Assembly (NCBI RefSeq): GCF_902712875.1 | Contig: NZ_LR743509.1 | Span: 3,734,001-3,798,000 of the forward strand | Source of the DNA: Hyphomicrobium sp. ghe19 | Lineage (GTDB): Bacteria; Pseudomonadota; Alphaproteobacteria; Rhizobiales; Hyphomicrobiaceae | Reading direction: 5' to 3' | Length of the DNA: 64,000 nt | In this document: positions 10,296 to 19,147 of the stretch, one piece after another | How positions within the stretch are numbered: the first letter of the stretch is position 1 | Layout of the letters: the number at the start of each line of letters is the position of its first letter | Notes under the pieces: generated by a model | Database searches by the model: none | The model's input: the letters and a program-made list of their open reading frames with translations, nothing else | What the model was told of the DNA's origin: nothing | Position numbers and translations under genes: made by a program

Positions 10296-10622
10296 ATGCA
10301 ATCACCAATCGATCCCCGGTCGCGACGCGACTCGATCGACCCCACGGAAGCGCGGCAGGCATCGCCCAGGAAAACGAACTTTCGGGTTCTGCTGGCGTCG
10401 ATGGCGCTCGCAGTAGCGGTCGGTGTCGTGTTGGTCGCCGGGTTCTGGAATACCACACCCACGGGCATGGACTATTCGTCAGGCGGGAAGCTCAGTGAGC
10501 CGAGCGCTTCGTCGCAGACGGCGCCAGCAGCGCCGGCGGCGGCACCTTCGTCCGAGCCCTCCTCTGGGGCGGCTTCCCCGCAAGCCAATCCACCGGCTCA
10601 GCAGGCCCCATCCAATCCGTAG
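10296..10622 (+). CDS. Small single-pass membrane protein with Pro/Ala/Ser-rich tail, function unknown
   Basis: This 108-residue protein is not recognised. A polar, basic N-terminus (about 28 residues, probably cytoplasmic) is followed by one hydrophobic segment near residues 30-48 (RVLLASMALAVAVGVVLVAG). The rest is a low-complexity Ser/Pro/Ala/Gln tail that should lie in the periplasm. The start is supported by an AAAGGAGA ribosome-binding site about 10 nt upstream. An EcfG-type promoter ends 28 nt before it, and an intrinsic terminator follows 46 nt after the stop, so it appears to be a monocistronic stress gene. It shares its architecture with the 81-residue protein at 58599-58844. Confidence 0.75.
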   Translation: MQSPIDPRSRRDSIDPTEARQASPRKTNFRVLLASMALAVAVGVVLVAGFWNTTPTGMDYSSGGKLSEPSASSQTAPAAPAAAPSSEPSSGAASPQANPPAQQAPSNP

Positions 10623-10668
10623 TCGGAACTCGAAAATGAGCGACCCGAGTTGCTGCTTCGAGTTGATG

Positions 10669-10700
10669 AGCCTTCCCGTTCGCGGGGAGGCTTTTTCATT
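10669..10700 (+). terminator. Intrinsic terminator with UUCG loop
   Basis: A 10-bp stem (10669-10678 with 10683-10692, one G-U pair) closes a TTCG tetraloop and is followed by a run of five T. It ends the transcript of the 108-residue protein and insulates it from the atp operon. Confidence 0.8.
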
Positions 10701-10779
10701 TTGCAACGCACGCAATATGGCATTGCAGGCCTGCGCGGTTTAGCCATACCCCGAGGCGAAGCTCATATTGCCCAATTCC

Positions 10780-10808
10780 TTGACACCCCTAGACCCCAAA
10801 TCTATGGT
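10780..10808 (+). promoter_or_regulatory. Sigma70-type promoter of the atp operon
   Basis: TTGACA (10780-10785), a 17-nt spacer and TATGGT (10803-10808) form a near-consensus housekeeping promoter. The predicted start near 10815 leaves a leader of about 53 nt before atpI. Confidence 0.65.
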
Positions 10809-10867
10809 CCGCGCCGTCGATCTCCCCTGAGAGGCCGTATTTCCTCGTGTTCCGGAAGGATTGAACC

Positions 10868-11281
10868 ATGTCAGCCGATGGCAAGGGTCAGCGTCCGGAA
10901 GGTGGCGAAATTAGCCCGGAAGACCGCGAAGCCATTCGCAAGCGGTCGGCGGAAATTGGCCAAAAGCTCGATGCGCTTCAATCGAAAAAAGCGCAGCGGT
11001 CTCAGGCCGATCGGTCGGCAACGGGCGGATCTCAGCAGTCTGCCTATGGAGCAGCCTTCAAGTTCGCTGCTGAGCTTCTCGTCGGTGTTGTTGTCGGCGG
11101 CGGGCTCGGATGGGCGCTAGACAGGCAGTTCGGCACGGCGCCGTGGCTGATGGTCCTGCTGGTGATCATGGGCTTTGCGGCGGGTCTTCTGAATGTTGTC
11201 CGCGCGGCTCAACAGGCGCAGACAAAAAACGAGCCGCTACAAAGAGCGGCACCGTCCGTCAAAGATGACGACGGGGAATGA
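10868..11281 (+). CDS. atpI: ATP synthase subunit I (AtpI)
   Basis: AtpI is a membrane protein that helps assemble the c-ring of Fo. The charged N-terminal 60 residues are followed by two membrane segments, about 65-85 and 92-112 (LLVGVVVGGGLGWALD and WLMVLLVIMGFAAGLLNVV), the usual layout of alphaproteobacterial AtpI. It is first in the atpI-B-E-F'-F cluster and lies just behind the sigma70 promoter. A GGAAGG-like ribosome-binding site is located about 11 nt before the ATG. Confidence 0.9.
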   Translation: MSADGKGQRPEGGEISPEDREAIRKRSAEIGQKLDALQSKKAQRSQADRSATGGSQQSAYGAAFKFAAELLVGVVVGGGLGWALDRQFGTAPWLMVLLVIMGFAAGLLNVVRAAQQAQTKNEPLQRAAPSVKDDDGE

Positions 11282-11298
11282 GACACTAGGGGGTTACC

Positions 11299-12048
11299 TT
11301 GGCCGCTGAAGGTGCCGGACATCACAGTCCGATGGAACAATTCGAGATCCGGAAGCTTTGGGATCTCAATTTTCTAGGTCATGACATCTCGTTCACGAAC
11401 TCATCGCTGATGATGATCGTGGCGCTCGTTCTCATTTCCGGCTTCATGATTTACGCGATGAGCGCCCGTTCGCTCGTCCCCACGCGCATTCAGTCGCTCG
11501 CCGAGATCGTTTACGAATACGTCGCCGGGATGGTCAAAGAGAACCTCGGCGAAGAGGGAATGAAGTTCTTCCCGTGGGTGTTCACGATCTTCATCTTCAT
11601 TCTCGTGCTGAACGTCATCGGCCTCATCCCCGGTAACTTCACCGTCACCAGCCACATCATCGTGACCTTCGCGCTTGCCGCAATGGTCTGGATCGTGGCG
11701 ACGCTCATCGGCTTCTGGAAGCACGGTTTCGGATATCTGAAGCTGTTCGTGCCCTCGGGCGTGCCGTTCTGGCTGATGCCCGTCATCGTGCCGATCGAGC
11801 TCATCTCCTATTTCATCCGTCCGATCAGCCACTCGGTGCGTCTCTTCGCCAACATGATGGCGGGCCACACGATGCTCAAAGTCTTCGCGGGCTTTGCAGT
11901 GATGCTTCCCTGGTGGGGCAAGATCGCGCCGGCGGGCTTCATGGTTGCCTTTACGGGCCTTGAGCTTCTCGTGGCGTTCCTTCAGGCACTCATCTTCACC
12001 GTTCTCACCTGCATCTATCTCAACGATGCTGTGAACATGCACCACTGA
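11299..12048 (+). CDS. atpB: F0F1 ATP synthase subunit a
   Basis: Subunit a forms the proton half-channels of Fo in the inner membrane. The 249-residue length, multiple membrane helices and the conserved SHSVRLFANMMAGH stretch, which carries the essential Arg near residue 180, identify it. The final helix ends LVAFLQALIFTVLTCIYLNDA. The reading frame opens at a TTG (11299); an ATG at 11332 (MEQFEIRKL) is a possible alternative. It lies 17 nt after atpI. Confidence 0.97.
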   Translation: MAAEGAGHHSPMEQFEIRKLWDLNFLGHDISFTNSSLMMIVALVLISGFMIYAMSARSLVPTRIQSLAEIVYEYVAGMVKENLGEEGMKFFPWVFTIFIFILVLNVIGLIPGNFTVTSHIIVTFALAAMVWIVATLIGFWKHGFGYLKLFVPSGVPFWLMPVIVPIELISYFIRPISHSVRLFANMMAGHTMLKVFAGFAVMLPWWGKIAPAGFMVAFTGLELLVAFLQALIFTVLTCIYLNDAVNMHH

Positions 12049-12112
12049 TCCAGGTCCTGCTACAGGATCTCGAAATTCCAACGCAAAAAGCGAAGCAAAG
12101 GGAGACTTTGAA

Positions 12113-12337
12113 ATGGAACTCGCAGCAGCAAAGATGATCGGTGCAGGCCTCGCCTGCTCGGCTCTGATCGGCGCCGGCGTCGGCATCGGCAACATCTTCG
12201 GTAACTACCTCTCGGGCGCGATGCGCAACCCGTCGGCAGCTCCCGGCCAGTTCACGAACCTTCTGATCGGCTTCGCTCTTGCTGAAGCAACGGGCCTTTT
12301 CGGTCTTCTGATCGCGCTCATCATTCTCTACGGTTGA
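12113..12337 (+). CDS. atpE: F0F1 ATP synthase subunit c
   Basis: This is the 74-residue ring-forming proteolipid of Fo. It has two membrane helices joined by a polar loop (SGAMRNPSAAPGQ). The second helix carries the proton-binding Glu in LIGFALAEATGLFGLL. The first helix contains the Gly-rich IGAGVGIGN motif. An AGGGAGA ribosome-binding site is present. The gene is in its normal position between atpB and atpF'. Confidence 0.97.
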   Translation: MELAAAKMIGAGLACSALIGAGVGIGNIFGNYLSGAMRNPSAAPGQFTNLLIGFALAEATGLFGLLIALIILYG

Positions 12338-12382
12338 GACTGGGCCGAAGACTAGAATACGCCCAAGCAACCGGAGGCTACA

Positions 12383-12961
12383 ATGTTTGCCGGCACGACC
12401 ATGCTGCTAGCGGCCGCCGCTGAGGCGGCCGAAAAAGTCGCTGAATCGGGTGCGTTGCCTCCCGAGTCCGTCGGCTTGCCGCAGCTCAATACGCATCACT
12501 TTGCTCCCCAGCTCTTTTGGCTGGTGCTGACGTTCGTGACGTTGCTCTTCGTGATGTGGAAGATTGCGCTGCCGCGAGTCGCCGACGTTCTCGAAGAGCG
12601 TCGCGACCGTATCAAACGCGATCTTGACGCCGCGTCACGCCTGAAGGCTGACACGGACAAAGCGCTCGCCGATTACGAAAAGGCACTTGCCGACGCTCGT
12701 TCCAATGCCTCGGGCATTGCCAAGGACACGCGCGAAAAGCTCGCCGCCGAAACGGAAACGGAGCGTCACCGGGTCGACGACCAGATCGCTGCGAAGCTTC
12801 GTGAAGCCGATAAGCGTATCGCCGCGACGAAGTCCAAGGCGACGTCGGCGATCGGCGACATCGCAACGGACACGGCGAGAGCCGTCGTCGAGAAGCTCAT
12901 CGGGCAGAACGTTTCGCCTGATGACGTGAAGAAGGTGCTCCGCCCTGTGGCGGGCGAGTGA
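12383..12961 (+). CDS. atpF': F0F1 ATP synthase subunit b'
   Basis: The b' subunit pairs with b to form the peripheral stalk. The 192-residue protein has an Ala-rich N-terminus of about 45 residues, one membrane helix (LFWLVLTFVTLLFVMWKIAL) and a long charged helical domain. Having separate b and b' genes is typical of alphaproteobacteria and other photosynthetic-lineage groups. It is followed after 11 nt by atpF. Confidence 0.92.
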   Translation: MFAGTTMLLAAAAEAAEKVAESGALPPESVGLPQLNTHHFAPQLFWLVLTFVTLLFVMWKIALPRVADVLEERRDRIKRDLDAASRLKADTDKALADYEKALADARSNASGIAKDTREKLAAETETERHRVDDQIAAKLREADKRIAATKSKATSAIGDIATDTARAVVEKLIGQNVSPDDVKKVLRPVAGE

Positions 12962-12972
12962 GGATTTAGAAG

Positions 12973-13464
12973 ATGTTTGATCCACACGATCCGCTTTTCT
13001 GGGTCGCACTCTCCTTCGTCGTATTCGTGGCCCTCGTGCTTTATTACCAGGTGCCGGCCATCGTTACGAAGTCGCTCGACGATCGTGCGGACGCGATCCG
13101 CAAGGAACTCGACGAAGCACGGAAGCTGCGCGAGGAGGCTCAGGCTCTTCTTTCGGACTACCAGCGGAAGGCTCGGGAAGCCGAGAACGAAGCGAAGTCC
13201 ATCATCGAGCAGGCCAAGATCGAGGCTGAGGCGCTTGCGACCGACTCACGGAAGGCGCTCATCGAGAGCCTCGAGAGACGTTCGAAGATTGCCGAGGAAA
13301 AGATTGCTCGTGCCGAATCTCAGGCGTTGAGCGAAGTCCGCTCGACTGCAATTGAAACGGCGATTGCGGCTGCGCACGAAATTCTGAAGACGCGTGCGTC
13401 TGGCGCAACCGGCGAAACGCTGGTGTCCAGCTCGATCAACGACCTGAAGGGCAAGCTCAACTAA
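12973..13464 (+). CDS. atpF: F0F1 ATP synthase subunit b
   Basis: This is the second stalk subunit, 163 residues, with an N-terminal membrane helix (FWVALSFVVFVALVLYY) and a long Glu/Arg/Ala-rich coiled-coil region. It is the last gene of the Fo cluster and is followed by a strong terminator. The F1 genes (atpH-A-G-D-C) are not in this window; in this group they form a separate operon. Confidence 0.94.
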   Translation: MFDPHDPLFWVALSFVVFVALVLYYQVPAIVTKSLDDRADAIRKELDEARKLREEAQALLSDYQRKAREAENEAKSIIEQAKIEAEALATDSRKALIESLERRSKIAEEKIARAESQALSEVRSTAIETAIAAAHEILKTRASGATGETLVSSSINDLKGKLN

Positions 13465-13491
13465 GGCCCAAGCTTTCCATCATCTGAAATC

Positions 13492-13523
13492 AAAAAGGCC
13501 AAGCTCACGCTTGGCCTTTTTTG
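13492..13523. terminator. Bidirectional intrinsic terminator after atpF
   Basis: AAAAAGGCCAAGC and GCTTGGCCTTTTTT pair around a TCAC loop, with A and T runs on both sides. It can end the atp transcript on the plus strand, and lies beyond the stop of the minus-strand lipoprotein gene. Confidence 0.85.
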
Positions 13524-13601
13524 TTATGCGACGAATGCGGTGCCTTGGAGGGCCGCTGTGGTTCTGGCCTCGGCCGCGAGCGGCGTCAGCCAGAACTTCC
13601 T

Positions 13602-14303
13602 TCAGCCTGAGCTTGGGGCGCGGCTGTCGAAGCCGACGATGAGCTCATATTCTCCGGGCCGCGATCCTTCGGCGATCGGGAAGGTAACGGTCCGCACTGT
13701 CGAGAAATAGCTGATCGGCTTGTCGAGGCCGACGTTGACGTCGACCTTTACGCTGTCGCTCGCGACTTTGGCGCGCTTCGAATCGTTGACGGCGACCGTG
13801 ATCGGCAACGTGACGTTGCCGGGTTGTCCCTTCGGGCCGAGAAGAAGGCGGCCGGAAAAACCGTATTTCACCGTCACGCGTCCAGGCTCGATCTGGCATT
13901 CGCGAGCGGTCTTCGTGATTTCGCCGCGTTGCGCAACGGCGAGCGCGTCGCCCACGCGGCCAGCTTGATAGAATGTGATGTAGTTGTCGTGCGGCGCGAT
14001 AATGAGCCGCGGACAGCCGGCGTCGACCGCGCCCACAAAGGTGCTGCCCGTCGTCGGGTCGCTCGATTTGGCGGCGTCGAGCAATTGGGCCTCAGACACC
14101 GATGAAATCTGTGCATTTTCAGACGAGCCGCCGCCGAACATGCCGCCGCCGAGGCCTGACGTCAAAGACGACATTCCACACCCGCCCAGCGCCGCCAGCG
14201 TGACCGCAAGCGAAGCGGTCGCGCACATCCGGGCCGGCGCAAACAAACGGCGCGCCGCCGTCACATCCTTGTTGTAAGGATGCCGATAACCCGAATTGAG
14301 CAA
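13602..14303 (-). CDS. Putative lipoprotein of unknown function
   Basis: The protein has a hydrophobic segment ending in a lipobox (TLAALGGC), so it should be an outer- or inner-membrane lipoprotein. After a Gly-rich linker comes a domain with two cysteines ([12 protein letters not shown] and [16 protein letters not shown]) and predicted beta structure. I recognise no family. The start is uncertain: a TTG at 14303 has a GGGGGT motif 6 nt upstream and supplies a basic n-region; GTG 14264 and ATG 14228 are alternatives. It is divergent from ispH with a shared region of about 130 nt. Confidence 0.75.
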   Translation of the reverse strand: MLNSGYRHPYNKDVTAARRLFAPARMCATASLAVTLAALGGCGMSSLTSGLGGGMFGGGSSENAQISSVSEAQLLDAAKSSDPTTGSTFVGAVDAGCPRLIIAPHDNYITFYQAGRVGDALAVAQRGEITKTARECQIEPGRVTVKYGFSGRLLLGPKGQPGNVTLPITVAVNDSKRAKVASDSVKVDVNVGLDKPISYFSTVRTVTFPIAEGSRPGEYELIVGFDSRAPSSG

Positions 14304-14430
14304 CGTTGACCCCCAAGGTTCAAAGTGTCGGCCCCTTGTATTGTCCGAAAAGCACCGTAGCATCCGATACCTGCGGCCCCCAAATGCATTTTCATGCCTG
14401 CCGATCGAGTATAAAGGACGTCTTTCTTCC

Positions 14431-15435
14431 ATGTCGGGCCTTAACCAAACCGAAGCGACCGTGCAAAAGCCACCTCTCAAGATCCTACTCGCTGCCCCGC
14501 GCGGTTTCTGCGCTGGTGTCGATCGCGCGATTCAAATCGTAGAACAGGCTTTGACGAAATTCGGCGCCCCCGTCTACGTTCGTCATGAAATCGTGCACAA
14601 CCGTTATGTTGTTGATTCCCTGAGAGCTAAAGGCGCCGTTTTTGTGAAGGAGCTGGATGAGATTCCAGATACCTCGCAACCCGTGATCTTTTCAGCACAT
14701 GGCGTGAGCAAGGCGATCCCGGAAGTCGCGCGCGGCCGGAACATGTTCGTCGTCGACGCGACCTGTCCGCTCGTGTCGAAAGTTCACATGGAAACGGCTC
14801 GTCACCACGAGCAAGGCCGCGAGATTCTGCTGGTCGGCCATCGTGGCCATCCGGAAGTCGTCGGCACGCTCGGGCAGCTTCCCGAAGGCGCGATCACGCT
14901 GGTTGAATCCGTCGAGGACGTGCGCGCCTTCAAACCCAAAGACGCTTCGAATCTCGCCTATGTCACGCAGACGACGCTCTCGCTCGACGATACCGCCGAG
15001 ATCGTTGCCGTGTTGAAGGAGCGTTTTCCGGGAATCGGCGGCCCGGTCAAAGAGGACATCTGCTACGCGACGACCAACCGGCAGAACGCGGTCAAGGCCT
15101 TGGCCCCGCAGATCGACGGTCTGATTGTTGTCGGCGGTCCGAAGAGCTCGAATTCGCTTCGCCTTGTCGAAGTCGCGGCGCGTGCAGGCTGCAAGTTTTC
15201 CTTCCTCGTTGAACGCGCGGCGGACATTCCGTGGGAGAAGCTCGACGGTGCGCAGACCGTCGGCATCACAGCCGGAGCTTCGGCGCCTGAGATTATCGTC
15301 GAAGAAGTGGTCGAAGCCTTCCGCAGCCGCTATGATGTCACCATCGACGTCGTCACGACGCTCGAGGAGCGCGTGATCTTCAATGTGCCGCGGGAAGTTC
15401 GAGTCGCGCGCGCTCCCATCGAGCAGCAGCACTAG
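14431..15435 (+). CDS. ispH: 4-hydroxy-3-methylbut-2-enyl diphosphate reductase
   Basis: IspH is the last enzyme of the MEP pathway and makes IPP and DMAPP by means of a [4Fe-4S] cluster. The three cluster cysteines are in [21 protein letters not shown] and [11 protein letters not shown]. The catalytic Glu-bearing region and [10 protein letters not shown] motif are present. The 334-residue product from the ATG at 14431 (MSGLNQTEA) has the expected length. It is followed 21 nt downstream by thrB. Confidence 0.97.
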   Translation: MSGLNQTEATVQKPPLKILLAAPRGFCAGVDRAIQIVEQALTKFGAPVYVRHEIVHNRYVVDSLRAKGAVFVKELDEIPDTSQPVIFSAHGVSKAIPEVARGRNMFVVDATCPLVSKVHMETARHHEQGREILLVGHRGHPEVVGTLGQLPEGAITLVESVEDVRAFKPKDASNLAYVTQTTLSLDDTAEIVAVLKERFPGIGGPVKEDICYATTNRQNAVKALAPQIDGLIVVGGPKSSNSLRLVEVAARAGCKFSFLVERAADIPWEKLDGAQTVGITAGASAPEIIVEEVVEAFRSRYDVTIDVVTTLEERVIFNVPREVRVARAPIEQQH

Positions 15436-15456
15436 CTCCATTCAGCGCGCGGGAAC

Positions 15457-16425
15457 ATGGCCGTCTATACCGAAGTCAGCGACGACGAGCTTGCGCGTTT
15501 TATCGATGGATATGCGCTCGGCAGGCTGCTCTCATTCAAAGGCATCGCCGAAGGCGTCGAGAACACCAACTATCTGGTGCACACGACAGACGGCACCTTC
15601 ATTCTGACGCTCTATGAAAAGCGCGTCGATCCTGCCGACTTGCCGTTTTTCCTCGGATTGATGGAACATCTTTCGGCGGCCGGCGTGACGTGTCCGCTGC
15701 CGGTGCGCGACAAGAGCGGCCGCGTCCTCAACGAGCTTGCGGGGCGGCAGGCAGCGCTCATTACATTCCTTGAAGGTGTTTGGCCGAAGCGGCCCAAGGT
15801 TGTGCATGCCCTAGAGCTTGGGACGGCGCTCGCCCGAATGCATATCGCGGGCGAAGGCTTTCCGTTGAAGCGAGCCAATGCGTTGGGCGTTGCCGGCTGG
15901 CGGCCGCTATTCGACAAGTTTTCATCGCGAACGGAAGACATCTGCGACGGCCTTCACGATTTGATCGCGGACGAGCTTCGTTATCTCGAGCGCTCGTGGC
16001 CGAAGGACCTGCCGCAGGGGGTCATTCACGCCGATCTCTTTCCCGATAACGTCTTCTTCGTCGAAGACGCGCTTTCAGGCATCATCGACTTCTACTTCGC
16101 GTGCAACGATGCCTTCGCCTACGATATTGCCGTGTGCCTCAATGCTTGGTGCTTTGACGCGAAATCGCAATACGAACCGGAGAAGGGTGCCGCGCTTCTC
16201 GCCGGGTACGATAGCGTTCGTCCCTTGACCGATGCCGAGCGCGCGGCAATGCCGGTGCTTGCCCGAGGAGCTGCGATGCGCTTTCTGCTGACGCGCAGCT
16301 ACGACTGGCTCAACACGCCGAAGGACGCGCTGGTCGCTCGCAAAGATCCCGCCGACTATGTTCGACGGCTCAAATTTCACCAATCCGTCGGCAGTATTGC
16401 CGACTACACGGCGCGGCAAACCTGA
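15457..16425 (+). CDS. thrB: Homoserine kinase (ThrB, APH fold)
   Basis: This enzyme phosphorylates homoserine in threonine synthesis. It belongs to the aminoglycoside-phosphotransferase fold used by alphaproteobacteria and pseudomonads, not the GHMP-fold enzyme of E. coli. The catalytic loop HADLFPDN and the metal-binding Asp in [11 protein letters not shown] are visible, and the N-terminal GVENTNYLV loop is typical. The 322-residue length fits. Its TGA overlaps the rnhA ATG by one base, so the two are translationally coupled. thrC is about 9 kb downstream. Confidence 0.95.
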   Translation: MAVYTEVSDDELARFIDGYALGRLLSFKGIAEGVENTNYLVHTTDGTFILTLYEKRVDPADLPFFLGLMEHLSAAGVTCPLPVRDKSGRVLNELAGRQAALITFLEGVWPKRPKVVHALELGTALARMHIAGEGFPLKRANALGVAGWRPLFDKFSSRTEDICDGLHDLIADELRYLERSWPKDLPQGVIHADLFPDNVFFVEDALSGIIDFYFACNDAFAYDIAVCLNAWCFDAKSQYEPEKGAALLAGYDSVRPLTDAERAAMPVLARGAAMRFLLTRSYDWLNTPKDALVARKDPADYVRRLKFHQSVGSIADYTARQT

Positions 16426-16910
16426 TGACCGACGAACGACCCAAAGTTCTGATCTATAGCGACGGCGCCTGTTCTGGAAATCCCGGGCCCGGCGGGTGGG
16501 GCGCGATCCTGATTTCAGGCGATCACCGCAAGGAGATCAACGGCGGCGAGAAGCTGACGACGAACAACCGCATGGAACTGAAGGCGGCCATCTCCGCTCT
16601 TGAAGCGCTCAAGAAGAAGAGCGAGGTCGATCTCTTCACGGACAGCGTCTACGTCCGTAACGGCATCATGTCATGGATTCACGGCTGGAAGAAAAACGGC
16701 TGGCGGACTGCCGACAAGAAGCCGGTAAAAAACGCCGAACTCTGGCAAGAACTCGACGCGCTCCGCAACAAGCATGATGTGACGTGGCACTGGCTGAAGG
16801 GCCATGCCGGTCATCCGGAAAACGAGCGCGCCGATGAACTGGCGCGCATCGCGATGGCGCCGTTCAAGTCCGGCGGCCGTGCTAGTCTGGCTGCCGGCAA
16901 CTCAAAGTGA
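16425..16910 (+). CDS. rnhA: Ribonuclease HI
   Basis: RNase HI degrades RNA of RNA/DNA hybrids. The acidic active-site residues are in [33 protein letters not shown] and ENERADELA. The 161-residue length is standard. The start overlaps the thrB stop. The 3' end overlaps the convergent peroxiredoxin gene by 9 bp. Confidence 0.97.
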   Translation: MTDERPKVLIYSDGACSGNPGPGGWGAILISGDHRKEINGGEKLTTNNRMELKAAISALEALKKKSEVDLFTDSVYVRNGIMSWIHGWKKNGWRTADKKPVKNAELWQELDALRNKHDVTWHWLKGHAGHPENERADELARIAMAPFKSGGRASLAAGNSK

Positions 16911-17399
16911 GCGGTCGATCATCGAACACATGGTTGCCGCGCTCGACGCATCCGCAACAGACGGGTTGTCTTCTACGTTCAGGACTGTGACGACGCCGTT
17001 ATCGACCAACATCGCATAGCGCTTCGATCTCAACCCGAGGCCGAAGTTCGATAGATCGATTTCGAGCCCGACTGCCTTGGCGAAATCGCCGGAGCCGTCT
17101 GCCAGCATTTCGATCTTGCCGGTTGCGCCGGTATCTTTCGCCCAGTTCGTTAGAACGAAAATGTCGTTCACCGCCGTGCAGGCGATGATGTCGATCCCCT
17201 TTGCCTTCAGTTCGTCGACGCGCTCGACGAAGCCCGGCATATGGCTCTTGCTGCAGGTCGGCGTGTAGGCGCCGGGAACGGCGAAGATCGCGACTTTCTT
17301 GCCGGAGAAGACGTCGCTGATCGTTTTTGGCTGAGGTCCGTCCGCTCCCATCACGGTGAACTTGCCGTCCGGCAGATGATCTCCGACCTTGATCGCCAT
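16902..17399 (-). CDS. Peroxiredoxin (Prx5/AhpE-like redoxin)
   Basis: A 165-residue thiol peroxidase. The peroxidatic Cys is in [15 protein letters not shown], the signature of the Prx5 group. A further Cys occurs in IIACTAVND. It should reduce hydrogen peroxide and organic peroxides in the cytoplasm using glutathione or thioredoxin. The start ATG at 17399 has AGAGGGA about 6 nt upstream. It is convergent with rnhA and lies downstream of the DsbD-N gene on the same strand. Confidence 0.95.
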   Translation of the reverse strand: MAIKVGDHLPDGKFTVMGADGPQPKTISDVFSGKKVAIFAVPGAYTPTCSKSHMPGFVERVDELKAKGIDIIACTAVNDIFVLTNWAKDTGATGKIEMLADGSGDFAKAVGLEIDLSNFGLGLRSKRYAMLVDNGVVTVLNVEDNPSVADASSAATMCSMIDRSL

Positions 17400-17479
17400 A
17401 TCGTCCCTCTGAGTTTGCGCGCCCCATGTCAGCTCAGTCAGCCCATGGCAGGCGGTTTTTATGTAGCGTCTGGAAACGG

Positions 17480-18337
17480 CTACTCAAGCGTAATCGTCGT
17501 CTCGGATTGGCCCTTGCCGTCGATCATCGTGACCTTCAGCGGCTTGCCTTTCAGATCCTTGATGTCGACGCCATCGGTCAGATCGACTTCGAATACGGCC
17601 TTGCCTGCATCGTCCTTTATCCGTTTCGGCAACGGCACATAAATGCCGCCTGGACCCTCGACGAAAGCGTCGGCGGTTGGCGGCGCGGCCGTCTCGACGT
17701 TCAGCACGAGCTTCGGCTTTCCGGAGCTTTGATCGAGACGCCAGGCGGCGAGCGCCGGATCGATCCCTGGTCGCGGATTAACGCCCGGAACCTCGGCGAG
17801 GACCTTCGACAGTTCGTCGGACGTTCCAACGTCGGGGGGAATGACGAGTTGCAGCTCGGCTTCCGCGGGAATGCAGATGTCTTTGCAGACCCCGTATGAG
17901 ACCTTGCCGTGGAGCGTGACTGGCTTGCTCGCGTCTTTCGGCGTCACCAATACGGGAAAGAGCACGCCGCCGTTTTTGTATCCCACAACATCTCCCGCCT
18001 TGTCGTGCAGGCGATGCGGAGCCGGATAAAGCACGGTCGCCGAGGCAAGGTTATCGGATCCCTGCCAGTCGAAATCGGGTGGTACGCCACCGGCGTCACC
18101 GGGCGACTTCCAATAGGTCTTCCACCCTTCCGGCATCGCCACATCGACGCCTGCGTAGAGTCCGGGCTCTTGATCCCTGGTCGCGCGTCCGGCCACAAGC
18201 CGCGCCTTGTTGTTGAACCCTTCATGCCAATCGGAAGCAACGGAGCGCGCATCGCTCCACGCCACGACGGTGCTGAGAGCCAAAAAAGCTATAGCCAATC
18301 TGATCACAACGTTTCGCCTTTCGATGATTGGTTCCAC
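17480..18337 (-). CDS. Secreted protein with DsbD N-terminal-like domain
   Basis: The 285-residue product has a signal peptide (VIRLAIAFLALSTVVAW) and then a domain resembling the N-terminal periplasmic module of DsbD (thiol-disulfide interchange). DWQGSDN and the YGVCKDICIPAEAEL segment carry a CXXXC pair. There is no membrane region or C-terminal thioredoxin domain, so it is a stand-alone periplasmic protein, probably passing electrons or binding a thiol partner. Both likely starts are GTG (18337 or 18307). It precedes the peroxiredoxin gene by 80 nt. Confidence 0.85.
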   Translation of the reverse strand: MEPIIERRNVVIRLAIAFLALSTVVAWSDARSVASDWHEGFNNKARLVAGRATRDQEPGLYAGVDVAMPEGWKTYWKSPGDAGGVPPDFDWQGSDNLASATVLYPAPHRLHDKAGDVVGYKNGGVLFPVLVTPKDASKPVTLHGKVSYGVCKDICIPAEAELQLVIPPDVGTSDELSKVLAEVPGVNPRPGIDPALAAWRLDQSSGKPKLVLNVETAAPPTADAFVEGPGGIYVPLPKRIKDDAGKAVFEVDLTDGVDIKDLKGKPLKVTMIDGKGQSETTITLE

Positions 18338-18480
18338 GATCGCGCCTTCAGAGGCGTTCCCGGGTCGAATAAGTTTTCTATCGAATTATACGCTGCGGCG
18401 AAGCTTGGCGTTAGAGAGGCGTCTTTATTGCACTCTTGGGCATCTTCACGTCGGCGTTCTATGGAGTTAGTCTCTGTCAT

Positions 18481-19098
18481 ATGAAAGCAAGCCGACAGAC
18501 GGCCCAGACAGGCGGGCCAGACATCAAGCTCGAAGGGCAGCTCCTCATTGCCATGCCGGCGATGACGGACCGGAGATTCCAGCGCTCGGTCATCTACATG
18601 TGCGCCCATTCGCCGGAAGGGGCCATGGGCCTCATCATCAATCAACGCGCTAACCACATCACGGCGCCGGATCTCCTCGAACGGCTGGGCATTTCGTCCC
18701 GCAACCCCGATGACGAGATCACGAGCGAGGTGCTGTCGCTTTCCATTCAGGTCGGAGGCCCGGTCGAAACGGGTCGCGGGTTCGTGCTGCATAGCTCCGA
18801 CTATTTTTCCGAGGATTCGACGCTCGCGATCGAGCAGGGCGTTTGTTTGACGGCGACGATCGACATTTTGAAGGCCATCGCGCAAGGCCGCGGTCCCGCC
18901 CGGGCGCTCCTCGCTCTCGGCTATGCCGGCTGGTCACCAGGGCAGCTCGAAATCGAGATGCAAGCCAACGGTTGGCTGCATTGCCCGGCCGACCCCGAGC
19001 TGATTTTCGACGAGGATCTCGAGAACAAATATTCCCGGGCGCTGGCGAAGATGGGAATCGATCTGTCGCACCTCGTCAGCGACGCCGGACACGCCTAG
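18481..19098 (+). CDS. YqgE/AlgH family protein (DUF179)
   Basis: This family is widespread but its biochemical role is unclear; AlgH was linked to alginate regulation in Pseudomonas. The 205-residue product has the hallmark segments [20 protein letters not shown] near the N-terminus, GAMGLIINQ and [12 protein letters not shown]. The ATG at 18481 (MKASRQTAQ) gives the normal family length, and the frame opens upstream only at weaker starts. It is divergent from the DsbD-N gene and convergent with the GGDEF/EAL gene. Confidence 0.93.
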   Translation: MKASRQTAQTGGPDIKLEGQLLIAMPAMTDRRFQRSVIYMCAHSPEGAMGLIINQRANHITAPDLLERLGISSRNPDDEITSEVLSLSIQVGGPVETGRGFVLHSSDYFSEDSTLAIEQGVCLTATIDILKAIAQGRGPARALLALGYAGWSPGQLEIEMQANGWLHCPADPELIFDEDLENKYSRALAKMGIDLSHLVSDAGHA

Positions 19099-19147
19099 GG
19101 CTCTCCCTGCTCTCGTCTATCCCGCTGCCTTGCTTCACGCCCGAATT

